From contig NZ_JAJVKV010000009.1 of the NCBI RefSeq assembly GCF_024198175.1, positions 364,377 through 428,376 on the forward strand: a stretch of 64,000 bases of DNA, given 5' to 3'. Positions 1 through 8,129 of this stretch are shown here, piece after piece (the stretch's first letter is position 1; every line of letters begins with the position of its first letter). The translations under genes and the position numbers were made by a program. The stretch is from Pyxidicoccus xibeiensis (GTDB taxonomy: Bacteria; Myxococcota; Myxococcia; Myxococcales; Myxococcaceae). The notes beneath the pieces were generated by a model. The model was not told where the DNA came from. It saw only the letters and a list, made by a program, of their open reading frames with translations, and searched no databases.

Positions 1-234
1 GCGCAGGGCCGCGAGGTGCCGGGCCTGGCTGCGCTTGCCCACGCCGCGCTTGCCCAGCGCGAGCAGATGCGCGGACACGTCGTCCTGCTTCGCCCGCGTC
101 ACGTCGTCCAGGCCGCGCGCGCGCAGGTCCGCGAAGTACACGGTGAGGTCGGCGGCGTAGGCATCCACCGTCTTGCCGGACAGCCCGCGCTCCGCGCGGA
201 TGAAGGCGATGTACGCGTCGAGGAGCCCTTCCAT
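1..234 (-). CDS. xerD: Tyrosine recombinase XerC/XerD family, N-terminal part (3' end outside window)
   Basis: Seen: an open frame starts at ATG 234 and runs off the left edge (78 codons). The N-terminus contains FIRAERGLSGKTVDAY followed by a Y-x-x-D-L helix and an RHLAALR segment, typical of the SAM-like core-binding domain of XerC/XerD. Known: these recombinases resolve chromosome dimers at dif and some integrate mobile DNA; the catalytic R-H-R-Y residues sit in the C-terminal domain, which is not visible. The gene is last in a run of minus-strand genes, 66 bp after the membrane protein. Inference: chromosomal XerD rather than a phage integrase, because the N-terminus starts with the short MEGLLDAYIAFI pattern of housekeeping Xer proteins. 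XerC cannot be excluded from this fragment. Confidence 0.8.
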   Translation of the reverse strand, partial: MEGLLDAYIAFIRAERGLSGKTVDAYAADLTVYFADLRARGLDDVTRAKQDDVSAHLLALGKRGVGKRSQARHLAALR

Positions 235-300
235 CGCCGCCACGCTACCGGAGGCGCGCGCCGAGGCAACTCGGCGTCCCAGGCCTTCCCGGTCGCCCGC

Positions 301-1287
301 TCAGCTCCGCGGCGCCGCGCCTCCATCCGCCGACGCCGAAGCCGACTCCAGCGCCTGCACCACCCACGGCCACCCCACCAGGATGTTGCCGGGAGAGCGC
401 AGGCACGCGTCCGCCACCGCCAGCACCTCCGCCGGCCGCGAGCGCACCGCCAGCGCCAGGTGCCGCCCCAGGAACGGGTGCGGCAGGTAGCTCAGGTTGT
501 GATGCCGCACCGGCACCCAGCTCAGCGTGGGGCGCCCCGTCCACTTCTCCACCGCGTACGCCACCGCCGAGGCCAGCACCTCCAGCGCGTACAGCGGCAG
601 CCGGAAGGCGCTCACCAGGAAGGTCACCAGCGCGCTGGCCGCCACCGCGCCCGCGAAGGACACGTTGGCCGCGCCGCTCCACACCACCATGGGAATCACG
701 CTGGTGGCGACGGCCGCCACCTGCACCCGCACCACCGACGGGCCCCGCCCACCGGCGACGCTCGCGATGCTCCCGGACGCCAGCCCCGCCACCACGCCCA
801 TGCACGCGCCCACCACCATGCCGGCCGCGCCGCCCAGCAGCGGCCCGAAGGCACCTCCCGCCGTGGCATGCAGCCCCACCACCATGGACAGGCTCGCCAG
901 CGAGCCCAGCAGCACCCCCGCCGCCAGCCCCGACACCAGCGCCAGCATCAGCCCCGCCGCCGAGCAGAACAGCGCCGACATCCCCCACCCGCCCCGCAGC
1001 GGAATCCCCGCGCCGAACAACACCAGGCCCAGCAGCCCCGTCATCAGCGGCGAGCCCACCACCAGCAGCAGCAACAGGCGCCGGACGTAGAGCCCCGCGG
1101 CCCGGCCGCCCTCGGCCTGCTCACGCCACAGCTGGCCGATGCGGCCTCCGGGCATACGGATGCCCGCGGCGCGGAGCCTGTAGTGCAGGTCCACCGGCCG
1201 GAAGAGGAGCAACAGCAACAACTTCAGCAGTCCGGGCACCTGCTCCGGAGCATCCACGGGTCCTGGCTCTGTGCCCCCCTGTGCCAC
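301..1287 (-). CDS. Conserved-looking multi-pass membrane protein of unknown function
   Basis: 328 residues from a GTG start preceded by AAGGGGGG with a 5-nt spacer. The first 65 residues are polar and contain a PVDLHYRLRAAGI segment. Residues about 68-245 are a dense series of Gly/Ala/Val/Leu-rich hydrophobic stretches, probably six or more membrane segments. The last 80 residues are more polar and hold VPVRHHNLSYLPHPFLG, so a cytosolic or periplasmic tail is likely. I do not recognise a family. It lies 21 bp downstream of the TsaC gene and 66 bp upstream of the Xer recombinase on the same strand, which suggests cotranscription without explaining function. Confidence 0.75.
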   Translation of the reverse strand: MAQGGTEPGPVDAPEQVPGLLKLLLLLLFRPVDLHYRLRAAGIRMPGGRIGQLWREQAEGGRAAGLYVRRLLLLLVVGSPLMTGLLGLVLFGAGIPLRGGWGMSALFCSAAGLMLALVSGLAAGVLLGSLASLSMVVGLHATAGGAFGPLLGGAAGMVVGACMGVVAGLASGSIASVAGGRGPSVVRVQVAAVATSVIPMVVWSGAANVSFAGAVAASALVTFLVSAFRLPLYALEVLASAVAYAVEKWTGRPTLSWVPVRHHNLSYLPHPFLGRHLALAVRSRPAEVLAVADACLRSPGNILVGWPWVVQALESASASADGGAAPRS

Positions 1288-1308
1288 GGTGGCCCCCCTT
1301 CGTCAGGT

Positions 1309-1920
1309 TCAATCCCCTAGACTACCCTTGCCCTGCCGGAGGATTTCAAGCGTATCGCCGATGAGTGAAATCACCGTGGACGGTTCGTTGAGGGTCACCC
1401 CCCCGTCCAGGATGAGCTCCAGCCCGTGTCCGAGCTCGGCCTTGATGTCCTTCGCGTCCGTCAGCGGCACACCCTCGGTGTTGGTCGCCGACGTCGTCAC
1501 CAGAGGGCGGCCCAGCGCCCGCGCCACCTCTCGCACCAACGGCGCGTCCGGTACGCGGATGCCCACCTGCTTCTGCTTGGACATCATCAAATCCGGCACC
1601 AGCCGCGTCGCCTCCAGGATGAAGGTGAACGCACCGGGAGTGAGACCCTTCATCGTCCGATACGCGAAATTGCTCACATGGGCGTATTTGGCCACGTCAG
1701 ACAGGTCCGGGCACAGGAAGGACAGGGGCTTTTTCTTGTCGCGCCCCTTGAGCTGGTACAGCCGCTCGATGCCCTTCTTCGAGCTCAAGTCGCAGCCCAG
1801 GCCGTAGTACGTGTCCGTCGGGTAGGCCAGGAGCCCGCCGCGCTCGAGCACCTCCACCGCCCGCTGCACGTGGCGTGGCGAGGGATGCTCCAGGTCCACC
1901 TCGAGGATGGGTGCGGCCAT
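1309..1920 (-). CDS. tsaC: L-threonylcarbamoyladenylate synthase (TsaC/YrdC/Sua5 family)
   Basis: 203 residues. Seen: GGLLAYPTDTYYGLGCDL near residue 30, KGRDKKKPLS near residue 62, GIRVPDAPL and TSATNTEG in the second half; these are the nucleotide and substrate-binding signatures of the YrdC fold. Known: the enzyme condenses threonine, bicarbonate and ATP into threonylcarbamoyl-AMP for t6A at position 37 of ANN-decoding tRNAs. The length fits the single-domain TsaC/YwlC form; the extra C-terminal Sua5 domain is absent. The start was set at ATG 1920 because the fold begins about ten residues later (MAAPILEVD); the longer open frame upstream is antisense-type composition inside the antiporter gene. 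Confidence 0.92.
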   Translation of the reverse strand: MAAPILEVDLEHPSPRHVQRAVEVLERGGLLAYPTDTYYGLGCDLSSKKGIERLYQLKGRDKKKPLSFLCPDLSDVAKYAHVSNFAYRTMKGLTPGAFTFILEATRLVPDLMMSKQKQVGIRVPDAPLVREVARALGRPLVTTSATNTEGVPLTDAKDIKAELGHGLELILDGGVTLNEPSTVISLIGDTLEILRQGKGSLGD

Positions 1921-1976
1921 GATGTCTCCGTGCCTCCTGTCCCGCCCGGGGGGTTCCGGGCCGGCGCGGGCGCAGC

Positions 1977-3275
1977 CTACGCCGTTCCCGCCGCCTCGTC
2001 CGTGCGGATCTCCTTGCTCGCCGCCAGCGCCCGCCGGGTGAGCACCGGGCCCACCAGCTCGTGCGCGGTAATCATCGCCACGATGAGCACCTCCACCTGC
2101 GGCCCGAAGGTGGGGAACGTCCGCGACACCAGCGCCGCCAGGCCGAAGGTGACGCCCGCCTGGGAGATGAGCCCCATCCACAGGTACTGCTTCAGCCGCG
2201 GGTCGTCCGCGGGCGCGAAGCGGCGGCATGACAGCCAGATGGCCCCGGCCCGCAGCACCACCAGCAGCAGCGCCGCCGGCCCCACCGTCACCAGCGCGTC
2301 CAGGTGCAGCCCCGCCCCGGCCGCCGCGAAGAACAGCGCGAACACCGGCAGCCCCGCCTGCTGAATCGCGTGGTGGATGCGCTCCCCGGCCCGCTCGTCC
2401 AGGTTGGAGATGAGCGCCCCGGCCGCCAGCGACACCAGCAGCGGCGACAGGTGCAGCCGCGCGCCCCCCTCGGCCGCGGCGAAGGACAGGCCCACCAGGA
2501 ACAGCGGCAGCTCCTGCTTCACGCCCCGCATGTAGATGAGCACCACCACCGCCAGCGCGCACCCCACGCCCACCGAGCCGAACAGCTCCCACCCCACCCC
2601 GCTGAGCAGCTCCGCCACGTCCAGCCCGCCGCCGAAGCTGGCCTTCGTCACGCCCGCCGCCAGCGCGAAGGCCACCATCACCACCAGGTCGCCGATGATG
2701 ACCAGCGCCATCAGGAACTCGGTGAACGAGCCGCGCGCGCGCGTCTCCTGGACGATGGCAATCGTGACGGTGGGCGAGAAGGACACCACCACCGTGGACA
2801 CCAGCGCGCTCACCGCCAGCGCCTGCGGCACCGTCATGGGCGCCAGGAACGGCAAGAGCGGCTTGAGCGCGAAGACGGCGCCGAAGCACGCCACGAAGGT
2901 CACCCCGCACACGCCCAGGCACAGCATGGCCACCCGCGCGCCCACCCGCTTGATGAGCCCCAGGCGCAGCTCCGTGCCGGCCACCAGCGCGATGAGGCTC
3001 ACCGCCAGCCCCTTCACCAGCTCCAGCCCCTTCAGCCCCGCTCCGGGGATGAACCCCAGCGCATACGGCCCCACCGCCACGCCCACCAGGAGGTAGCCGG
3101 TGAGCCGCGGCAGCCCAAGCCCCTTGGCCACCTTGCCCGCGAAGAGGCCGCACAACAGCAGCGCCCCGGCCGCCAGCGTCACCGGCGTGCCCGCGTCCGC
3201 GCGCAGCACCTGCGCCCGGCTGATGATGGCCAAGAGCCCCATCAGGAGCAGCAGCCGGACCACCGCCCCCTTCAT
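1977..3275 (-). CDS. CPA2-type Na+/H+ or K+/H+ antiporter membrane protein
   Basis: 432 residues with about twelve hydrophobic segments from residue 7 to the C-terminus. LPRLTGYLLVGVAVGPYALG near residue 57 is the TM2-like start of the cation:proton antiporter-2 (KefB/KefC/GerN) fold, and the central VIIGDLVVM segment supplies a membrane acidic residue of the kind used for ion exchange. No C-terminal RCK/TrkA domain is present. The start ATG 3275 overlaps the stop of the upstream antiporter gene by 4 bp (3272-3275), so translation is probably coupled. Inference: this and the upstream protein may act together. Ion specificity cannot be read from sequence. Confidence 0.82.
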   Translation of the reverse strand: MKGAVVRLLLLMGLLAIISRAQVLRADAGTPVTLAAGALLLCGLFAGKVAKGLGLPRLTGYLLVGVAVGPYALGFIPGAGLKGLELVKGLAVSLIALVAGTELRLGLIKRVGARVAMLCLGVCGVTFVACFGAVFALKPLLPFLAPMTVPQALAVSALVSTVVVSFSPTVTIAIVQETRARGSFTEFLMALVIIGDLVVMVAFALAAGVTKASFGGGLDVAELLSGVGWELFGSVGVGCALAVVVLIYMRGVKQELPLFLVGLSFAAAEGGARLHLSPLLVSLAAGALISNLDERAGERIHHAIQQAGLPVFALFFAAAGAGLHLDALVTVGPAALLLVVLRAGAIWLSCRRFAPADDPRLKQYLWMGLISQAGVTFGLAALVSRTFPTFGPQVEVLIVAMITAHELVGPVLTRRALAASKEIRTDEAAGTA

Positions 3276-4486
3276 GTCGCCACCTCCACGTCGGAGGCCC
3301 GAGGGGCCGGGCGCGCGGGCTCCAGCACCTGGCGGAAGGCCTGCCCGGCCAGCAGCTCGTTCACCACCGCGCCCACCACCACCACGTCGAGCACCCGCTG
3401 CGACAGCCCGCCGGGCACCAGCATCCCGTACTCGGCCACCAGGCACAGCGCCAGGCCGCCCTGGGCGATGAGCGCGTAGCCCAGCCGCGGAGGCAGCTCC
3501 AGCGTGCCCCCCGCCAGCCGCTGCGCGAACCGGCCGCCCAGCACCTTGCCCAGGAACCGCAGCCCCACGAAGCCCGGCACCAGCGACCAGGCCCACCAGT
3601 CCCGCGCGTGCACGCCGCAGCCCACCAGGAACACCAGCACCAGGAAGGCGGGCCGCTCCACCCGGCCCAGCGCGCGCGCCGCCCGCTCCACCGTGCGCCC
3701 ACCCACCAGCGCCAGCGTGGCCCCGCAGGCCACCCCCGCCAGCAGCGCGGACACGCGCAGGTAGGCCGCCGCGCCGCCCACCAGCGCCACCCCGCCCAGC
3801 GTCACCGTGGTGAGCTCCGCGAGGTCCTTCAGCGAGTGCGTGAGGAAGGCCAGCAGCGCCCCGCACATGACGCCCAGCAGGACCGCGAGGCACACCAGGC
3901 CCAGCCCCTCGCCCAGGCTCGTCGTGGCGCCCAGCACCAGCGCGAGCGCCAGCACGCCCAGCCCCACCGCGTCGTCCAGCATCGTCAGCAGCGCCACGCC
4001 CAGCCCGCGCGCCCGGTCCAACCGCCCGGACCGGTACGCCAGCACCGCGAAGTGGCCGGACGACAGGCTCGCCGCCGCGCCCAGCAGCGCCGCCGCGCCC
4101 ACCGCCGCCTGCGGGGACAGCCCCGACGTCAGCAGCAGCGGGCCCGACAGCGGCAGCGCGACGAAGAGGAAGGCCGTGCCCGCATGGGCCAGCGCCGCCG
4201 AGTACACCGGCCGCGGCAGCAGCCGTAGCAGCCGGGGCTCCAGGTTGAGGCCGAGGATGACTCCCGCAGTGCCCAGCCCCAGGGCCAGCACCGGGCGCAT
4301 GCCCTCCAGGCTGCGCGCGGACAGCACCCCGGAGACCGACGGCCCCACGAGGATGCCGAAGAGCAGGAACAGGAAGCCGCTGGCCGCCAGCCGCGTCAGC
4401 GCGGGAAAGCGCCCCGGGTCCAACGCACGGTTGGAGACGAGCAGCGACAGCGCCGCGATGGTGAGCAGTACGAGCAGCGCTTGCAC
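3272..4486 (-). CDS. Cation:proton antiporter-like membrane protein
   Basis: 404 residues from GTG 4486, with roughly twelve hydrophobic segments. FLFLLFGILVGPSVSGVL near residue 40 resembles the conserved second segment of CPA antiporters, and TMLDDAVGLGVLALAL near residue 170 carries a membrane Asp-Asp pair comparable to the ion-binding acidic pair of the NhaA/CPA2 fold. The protein is more divergent than its downstream neighbour, to which it is joined by a 4-bp overlap. No regulatory domain follows. Inference: a paralogous or partner subunit of the downstream antiporter; transport of another cation or a non-transport role remains possible. Confidence 0.75.
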   Translation of the reverse strand: MQALLVLLTIAALSLLVSNRALDPGRFPALTRLAASGFLFLLFGILVGPSVSGVLSARSLEGMRPVLALGLGTAGVILGLNLEPRLLRLLPRPVYSAALAHAGTAFLFVALPLSGPLLLTSGLSPQAAVGAAALLGAAASLSSGHFAVLAYRSGRLDRARGLGVALLTMLDDAVGLGVLALALVLGATTSLGEGLGLVCLAVLLGVMCGALLAFLTHSLKDLAELTTVTLGGVALVGGAAAYLRVSALLAGVACGATLALVGGRTVERAARALGRVERPAFLVLVFLVGCGVHARDWWAWSLVPGFVGLRFLGKVLGGRFAQRLAGGTLELPPRLGYALIAQGGLALCLVAEYGMLVPGGLSQRVLDVVVVGAVVNELLAGQAFRQVLEPARPAPRASDVEVAT

Positions 4487-4517
4487 GAGGCGTGCTTACA
4501 CCGCCCGCAGCCCCACG

Positions 4518-4856
4518 TCACGAGCGGCGGTGGGTGGGCGCGGCGATCACCGGCAGGGCGACCAGCCTGCCCATGGGCGGGTCGTCCGCATCCATTTCCA
4601 GTTGGACGCGCTGCACCAGCCGCTCGACTTCCTCGGCGGGCAGCACGGGCAGCAGGCTCACCAGGAGCACCCGGTCCTCGTCCGCGCCCAGCGCCAGGCT
4701 GCGCAGCCCCGCGAACACGGGGACCTCCGCGGACAGCGCCGCCGCCGCGCTCCGCGCCCTCACCACCAGCGGCTCCGGGATGCCGAACTCCCGGAGCCGG
4801 CGGATGGCGCGCTCGGTGCCTTCCAGCTGTTCGAGGAACGTGATGAGCAGGTACAC
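4518..4856 (-). CDS. Small PII-like (ferredoxin-fold) protein, hypothetical
   Basis: 112 residues. It starts MYLLITFLEQ and continues with a helix, GIPEPLVVRARS, a second helix and strands ending PVIAAP. This beta-alpha-beta alternation resembles small PII/CutA/DarA-type ligand-binding trimers, but no P-loop-like T-loop signature is visible, so the assignment is by pattern only. It sits 31 bp upstream of the antiporter pair on the same strand; in several bacteria small PII-like proteins regulate neighbouring transporters, so a regulatory subunit role is an inference worth testing. Confidence 0.6.
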   Translation of the reverse strand: MYLLITFLEQLEGTERAIRRLREFGIPEPLVVRARSAAAALSAEVPVFAGLRSLALGADEDRVLLVSLLPVLPAEEVERLVQRVQLEMDADDPPMGRLVALPVIAAPTHRRS

Positions 4857-4893
4857 GCGGACCTCTTACCGGGTCCGCGCGCCTGACGCCACG

Positions 4894-5355
4894 CTACTCG
4901 TTCTGCCCCGGGCCCGGGGTGGGCTCGGAGGCAGGGGCCGCGGTGGTGCCACCCGTCGGCGCAGCGCCCTCCGCGGCGGCGCCCTCCGCCGGGGAAGCCG
5001 CCATCGCCGCGCGGGCCGCGCGCTTGCCCTCTTCGATGAGCTTCTTCACCTTCTGCCCACCCTTGCGGCCGATCTCCTCGTAGAAGTTCGGCCCGCGGGT
5101 GGCCTTCACGCGGTCGCCACCCTTCTTGCCGATCTCCTCGTAGAACTTCGCGCCGCGCTCGGCCTTGACCGTCTCGCCTCCCTTTCGGCCGATCTCCTCG
5201 TAGAAGGAGCGACCGCGCTCGGCCTTGACCGTCGCGCCGCCCTTGCGGCCGATGGTCTCGTAGAACTCGCGGCCTCGCTCGTTCCGGACAGTCTCTCCGC
5301 CCTTACGGCCCGCTTCCGCCACCGTCATGCTTCCCTTGTTGTCCTTGTCCGACAT
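4894..5355 (-). CDS. KGG-repeat stress-induced protein (GsiB/Em-like)
   Basis: 153 residues. Residues 8-110 hold five near-identical repeats of about 21 residues built on FYEEIGRKGG followed by a TVKAERG-type spacer, the stress-induced bacterial acidophilic (KGG) motif known from general stress protein GsiB and plant Em/LEA proteins. The tail is low-complexity Ala/Pro/Gly/Glu. Known: such proteins are highly hydrophilic and accumulate under desiccation, salt or stationary phase. Start ATG 5355 has GAGAGGAG about 8 nt upstream. The repeats are also visible in DNA as four copies of the complement of GAGGAGATCGGC. It heads the minus-strand gene run that includes the antiporters, consistent with an osmotic or ionic stress role (inference). 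Confidence 0.88.
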   Translation of the reverse strand: MSDKDNKGSMTVAEAGRKGGETVRNERGREFYETIGRKGGATVKAERGRSFYEEIGRKGGETVKAERGAKFYEEIGKKGGDRVKATRGPNFYEEIGRKGGQKVKKLIEEGKRAARAAMAASPAEGAAAEGAAPTGGTTAAPASEPTPGPGQNE

Positions 5356-5664
5356 ATCGCCATCTCCTCTCGTGACTGCCACCGCCCCGCGCCTCGGTGT
5401 CCCTTGCCTGAAACCTTGGGACGGAAGCGCCCCGATGCAAGCAAGCTCCGTACACCGCCAGCCGTTCGCGAATGACACAGGCACGAAAAACGCCAGTAAA
5501 TTCGGATACTTCGCTACGCCTGCCGAGCATCCGAGCCGGGCGGAGGCATGTCCGCCAGGACGCTTCATTGTTTGAAACACCGCACTGCACATTGCCGATT
5601 CCCGATAGGCCCTCCACCTTCTGCCCACGGCGCGTCCGGCGGGCGGGCGGCGGGGAGGCATGGC
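5356..5664. promoter_or_regulatory. Divergent intergenic region between KGG protein and TVP38-like gene
   Basis: 309 bp without a convincing gene. It contains a modestly AT-richer stretch around 5470-5600 (for example GTAAATTCGGATACTT and CATTGTTTGAAAC) that would suit promoters for both divergent genes. I could not identify a clear sigma-70 or sigma-54 promoter or an inverted repeat. Confidence 0.35.
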
Positions 5665-6444
5665 GTGGCGCAGGCAGCGAAGACCTGGCTTCGGGTATTG
5701 GCCCCGATGCTTGTCTCCATTGGCGGACTGGTGATGCTCCGGTTTCTCGGCCCGGACTTCATCGATCAGCAGAACATTGCCGCCGTCCTGGAGCCCTTCG
5801 GTGACGCGGCCCCCCTGGCCTACATCGCCTTTCTCGCCATCCGCCCGGTGACGCTGCTGCCCGGTCAGCTGCTGACGGCTGTCGGCGGGATGATGTTCGG
5901 GACGCTCGCAGCGACCCTCTATTCACTAACAGGCAGCTTCCTGTCTGCCATGTTGCTCTTCGGGGTGGCGCGGAAGCTGGGCACGGGGCCGATGAAGCGC
6001 CTGGCTGGCGGCAAGTACCCCGCCCTGTCTCGGGCGGCGAAGCGCCATGACTTCCTCTTCACCTTCCTGGCGTGCATCAACCCGCTGTGCCCCACCGACG
6101 TGATGCTGGTGGCCGCGGCGGCCAGTGGCGCGCGCCTGTGGCCCTCGGTGGCCGGCGTCCTGCTGGGCACCATTCCGGGCACCTTCCTCACCGCGCAGTT
6201 CGGCAGTGGCCTGGCGCAGGGCCGCACCGTGATGACGGCCGTGTCGGCGGTGGGGCTCGTGGTGTCGCTGGTGCTCGGCGTGTTCATTGGCCGGCGCTTC
6301 TACAAGGAGATCAACGACGCTCCGGACGAGGCCAACGCGGATCAGCCTCCCTGCGGCGCGCAGGGCCTGGCCTCTGACGAGGCGCGGGCCGCCCATGTGC
6401 GGCCGGGGGCCTCGAAGCCGGAAGGCATGCCCGCCACCTGGTAG
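5665..6444 (+). CDS. TVP38/TMEM64 (VTT, DedA-like) family membrane protein
   Basis: 259 residues. GTG 5665 was chosen because GGGGAGG at 5652-5658 lies 6 nt upstream and the hydrophobic N-terminus begins shortly after; the extra 39 codons of the longer frame look non-coding. Seen: a TM near residue 15, then PVTLLPGQLLTAVGGMMFG and a later PLCPTDVMLVAAAASG-like segment, which are the re-entrant loop and Gly/Pro signatures of the VTT domain, and a final TM before a positively charged tail. Known: VTT/DedA proteins are integral membrane proteins implicated in lipid scrambling or transport. The substrate here is unknown. Confidence 0.85.
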   Translation: MAQAAKTWLRVLAPMLVSIGGLVMLRFLGPDFIDQQNIAAVLEPFGDAAPLAYIAFLAIRPVTLLPGQLLTAVGGMMFGTLAATLYSLTGSFLSAMLLFGVARKLGTGPMKRLAGGKYPALSRAAKRHDFLFTFLACINPLCPTDVMLVAAAASGARLWPSVAGVLLGTIPGTFLTAQFGSGLAQGRTVMTAVSAVGLVVSLVLGVFIGRRFYKEINDAPDEANADQPPCGAQGLASDEARAAHVRPGASKPEGMPATW

Positions 6445-6453
6445 CGCCTTGGG

Positions 6454-7365
6454 CTACGTACGGCCGGGGGGCCGCAGCTCCTCCGACAGCAATTGGAGCA
6501 GCGCCTGCACGCGCGGCACGGCCTGGCGGCCGGGGATGCACAGGGCATGGACGGGCGGCCCTTCCGCGGCGTGATCCGCGAGCACCTCCACCAGCCGCCC
6601 ATCCCTCGCGCGCTCGTCCAGCATGAAGTCCAGCACCTGGCAGATGCCGGCGCCCGCCGCCGCCAGGTCCAGCAGCGCGGGGCCATGGTTGACGTCCAGG
6701 GCCTGCCGCGTGCGCACCACCTCCGGCGCGCCTCCGGGCTCGCGGCGGAAGACCCAGTCCCGTGCCAGGCCGCGCGGATCCACGAACTTCAGGCACGGGT
6801 GGCGTGACAGCTCCTCCGGGCGCTGCGGCGTGCCGTACCGGGCCAGGTGCGCGGGCGAGGCCAGCGTCACCCAGCGGGTGTGCAAGAGCCGCCGCGCCAC
6901 CAGGCTCGAGTCCTCCAGGGCCCCCACGCGGATGGCCACGTCGATGTGCTCGTCCACCATGCGGCTGAAGCGATCATCCAGCCGCACATGGAGGGTGAGC
7001 TGCGGATAGCGGGCCTGGAGCCGCGCCAGCCGGGGCAGCACCACCGGAGACAGGATGTAGGGCAGCGCCACCGTGAGCGGGCCCCGAGGCGCGCGCTGGG
7101 CCTGGGCCACCGTCTCGCGGGCCGCCCGCACCTGCGCCACCGCCTCTCGCGCCCGCTCCAGGAACTCGGCGCCCTCCGGCGTGAGCGCCACCTGGCGCGA
7201 CGTGCGCTCCAACAGCCGCGCGCCCACGTCGTCCTCCAGCTTCCGCACCGCCTTGCTCACCGCCGCCGTGGTGACACCGAGCCGCTCCGCCGCCTTCCGG
7301 AAGCTGCGCTCCTCCGCCACGTGGAGGAATGGGAGCACTCCCGCGAACAGGTCCATGGCCCTCAT
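6454..7365 (-). CDS. LysR-family transcriptional regulator
   Basis: 303 residues from ATG 7365 (a TTG six bases upstream and an ATG nine bases downstream are alternatives). Residues about 3-62 form the LysR winged helix (FRKAAERLGVTTAAVSKAVR), followed by the linker helix and a periplasmic-binding-protein-like effector domain with the DVAIRVG motif. It is transcribed away from the oxidoreductase gene at 7463, and the 97-bp gap holds three GGAGTTGA half-sites. By family precedent it probably represses itself and controls the divergent gene in response to a small molecule. Its stop at 6454 is only 10 bp from the convergent TVP38-like gene. Confidence 0.92.
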   Translation of the reverse strand: MRAMDLFAGVLPFLHVAEERSFRKAAERLGVTTAAVSKAVRKLEDDVGARLLERTSRQVALTPEGAEFLERAREAVAQVRAARETVAQAQRAPRGPLTVALPYILSPVVLPRLARLQARYPQLTLHVRLDDRFSRMVDEHIDVAIRVGALEDSSLVARRLLHTRWVTLASPAHLARYGTPQRPEELSRHPCLKFVDPRGLARDWVFRREPGGAPEVVRTRQALDVNHGPALLDLAAAGAGICQVLDFMLDERARDGRLVEVLADHAAEGPPVHALCIPGRQAVPRVQALLQLLSEELRPPGRT

Positions 7366-7366
7366 T

Positions 7367-7424
7367 GTCAACCTGGAGTTGACGATGGTTCAACTCCCGC
7401 GCGCTCGATGCCTTCGGAGTTGAC
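7367..7424. promoter_or_regulatory. Candidate LysR operator: three GGAGTTGA half-sites with a 17-bp inverted repeat
   Basis: GTCAACctggaGTTGAC at 7367-7383 is a perfect inverted repeat. GGAGTTGA recurs at 7375-7382 and 7416-7423 on the plus strand and at 7390-7397 on the minus strand; the two plus-strand copies are 41 bp apart, about four helical turns. Placement between a LysR gene and its divergent neighbour fits a LysR recognition plus activation site. Confidence 0.6.
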
Positions 7425-7462
7425 GGTTAGGGTTGCCCCCATCCACGAAGCAGGAGGACGTC

Positions 7463-8113
7463 ATGAAGATTGCAATCCTGGGTACGGGGCTGGTGGGCGA
7501 GACGCTGGGCAGCAAGCTGGTGGCGCTGGGCCACGAGGTGCGCATGGGCTCGCGCACTGCGAACAACGAGAAGGCGGCGGCGTGGACGCAGAAGGCAGGC
7601 GCCCGCGCGTCGCAGGGCACCTTTACGGACGCCGCGGCCTTCGGCGAGCTGGTCTTCAACTGCACGGCGGGCACGGCCTCGCTGGAGGCGGTGAAGGCCG
7701 CCGGAGCCCAGGCCCTCGACGGCAAGGTGCTGGTGGACGTGAGCAACCCGCTCGACTTCTCGAAGGGCTTTCCCCCCACCCTGTCCGTCTGCAACACGGA
7801 CTCGCTGGGCGAGCAGCTCCAGCGCGCCTTCCCGGACGTGAAGGTCGTCAAGGCGCTCAACACCGTCACCGCCAGCGTCATGGTGGAGCCGTCGAAGCTG
7901 CCTGGCCCGACGGAGCTGTTCATCTGCGGGAATGACGCCGGGGCGAAGAAGCAGGTCACCCAGGTCCTCACCGAGGGCTTCGGCTGGAAGCGCATCATCG
8001 ACCTGGGGGACATCACCGGCGCGCGCGCCATGGAGATGAGCCTGCCGCTGTGGATCCGCCTGTACCAGACGCTCGGCACCGCGGACTTCAACTTCCAGCT
8101 CATCCGCGCCTGA
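7463..8113 (+). CDS. NADPH-dependent F420 reductase-like dinucleotide-binding oxidoreductase
   Basis: 216 residues. It opens with MKIAILGTGLVGETLGSKL, a GxGxxG Rossmann fingerprint, and has GSRTANNEK after the second strand (an NADP-type phosphate pocket), then a VLVDVSNPLDF segment and KVVKALNTV, characteristic of the F420H2:NADP+ oxidoreductase / NADP-oxidoreductase family. AGGAGG at 7452-7457 supports ATG 7463. Known family members reduce NADP with F420H2, but many bacterial homologues have uncertain substrates. Its promoter region is shared with the divergent LysR gene, so it is the likely regulatory target. Confidence 0.85.
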   Translation: MKIAILGTGLVGETLGSKLVALGHEVRMGSRTANNEKAAAWTQKAGARASQGTFTDAAAFGELVFNCTAGTASLEAVKAAGAQALDGKVLVDVSNPLDFSKGFPPTLSVCNTDSLGEQLQRAFPDVKVVKALNTVTASVMVEPSKLPGPTELFICGNDAGAKKQVTQVLTEGFGWKRIIDLGDITGARAMEMSLPLWIRLYQTLGTADFNFQLIRA

Positions 8114-8129
8114 GCCCGCGCCGCGCCGC

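Noticed and set aside
6847..7935. 362-codon plus-strand frame across the LysR gene and oxidoreductase
   Set aside because: It is antisense to LysR and out of frame with the oxidoreductase; its translation is Arg/Gly/Ala low-complexity without domain features.
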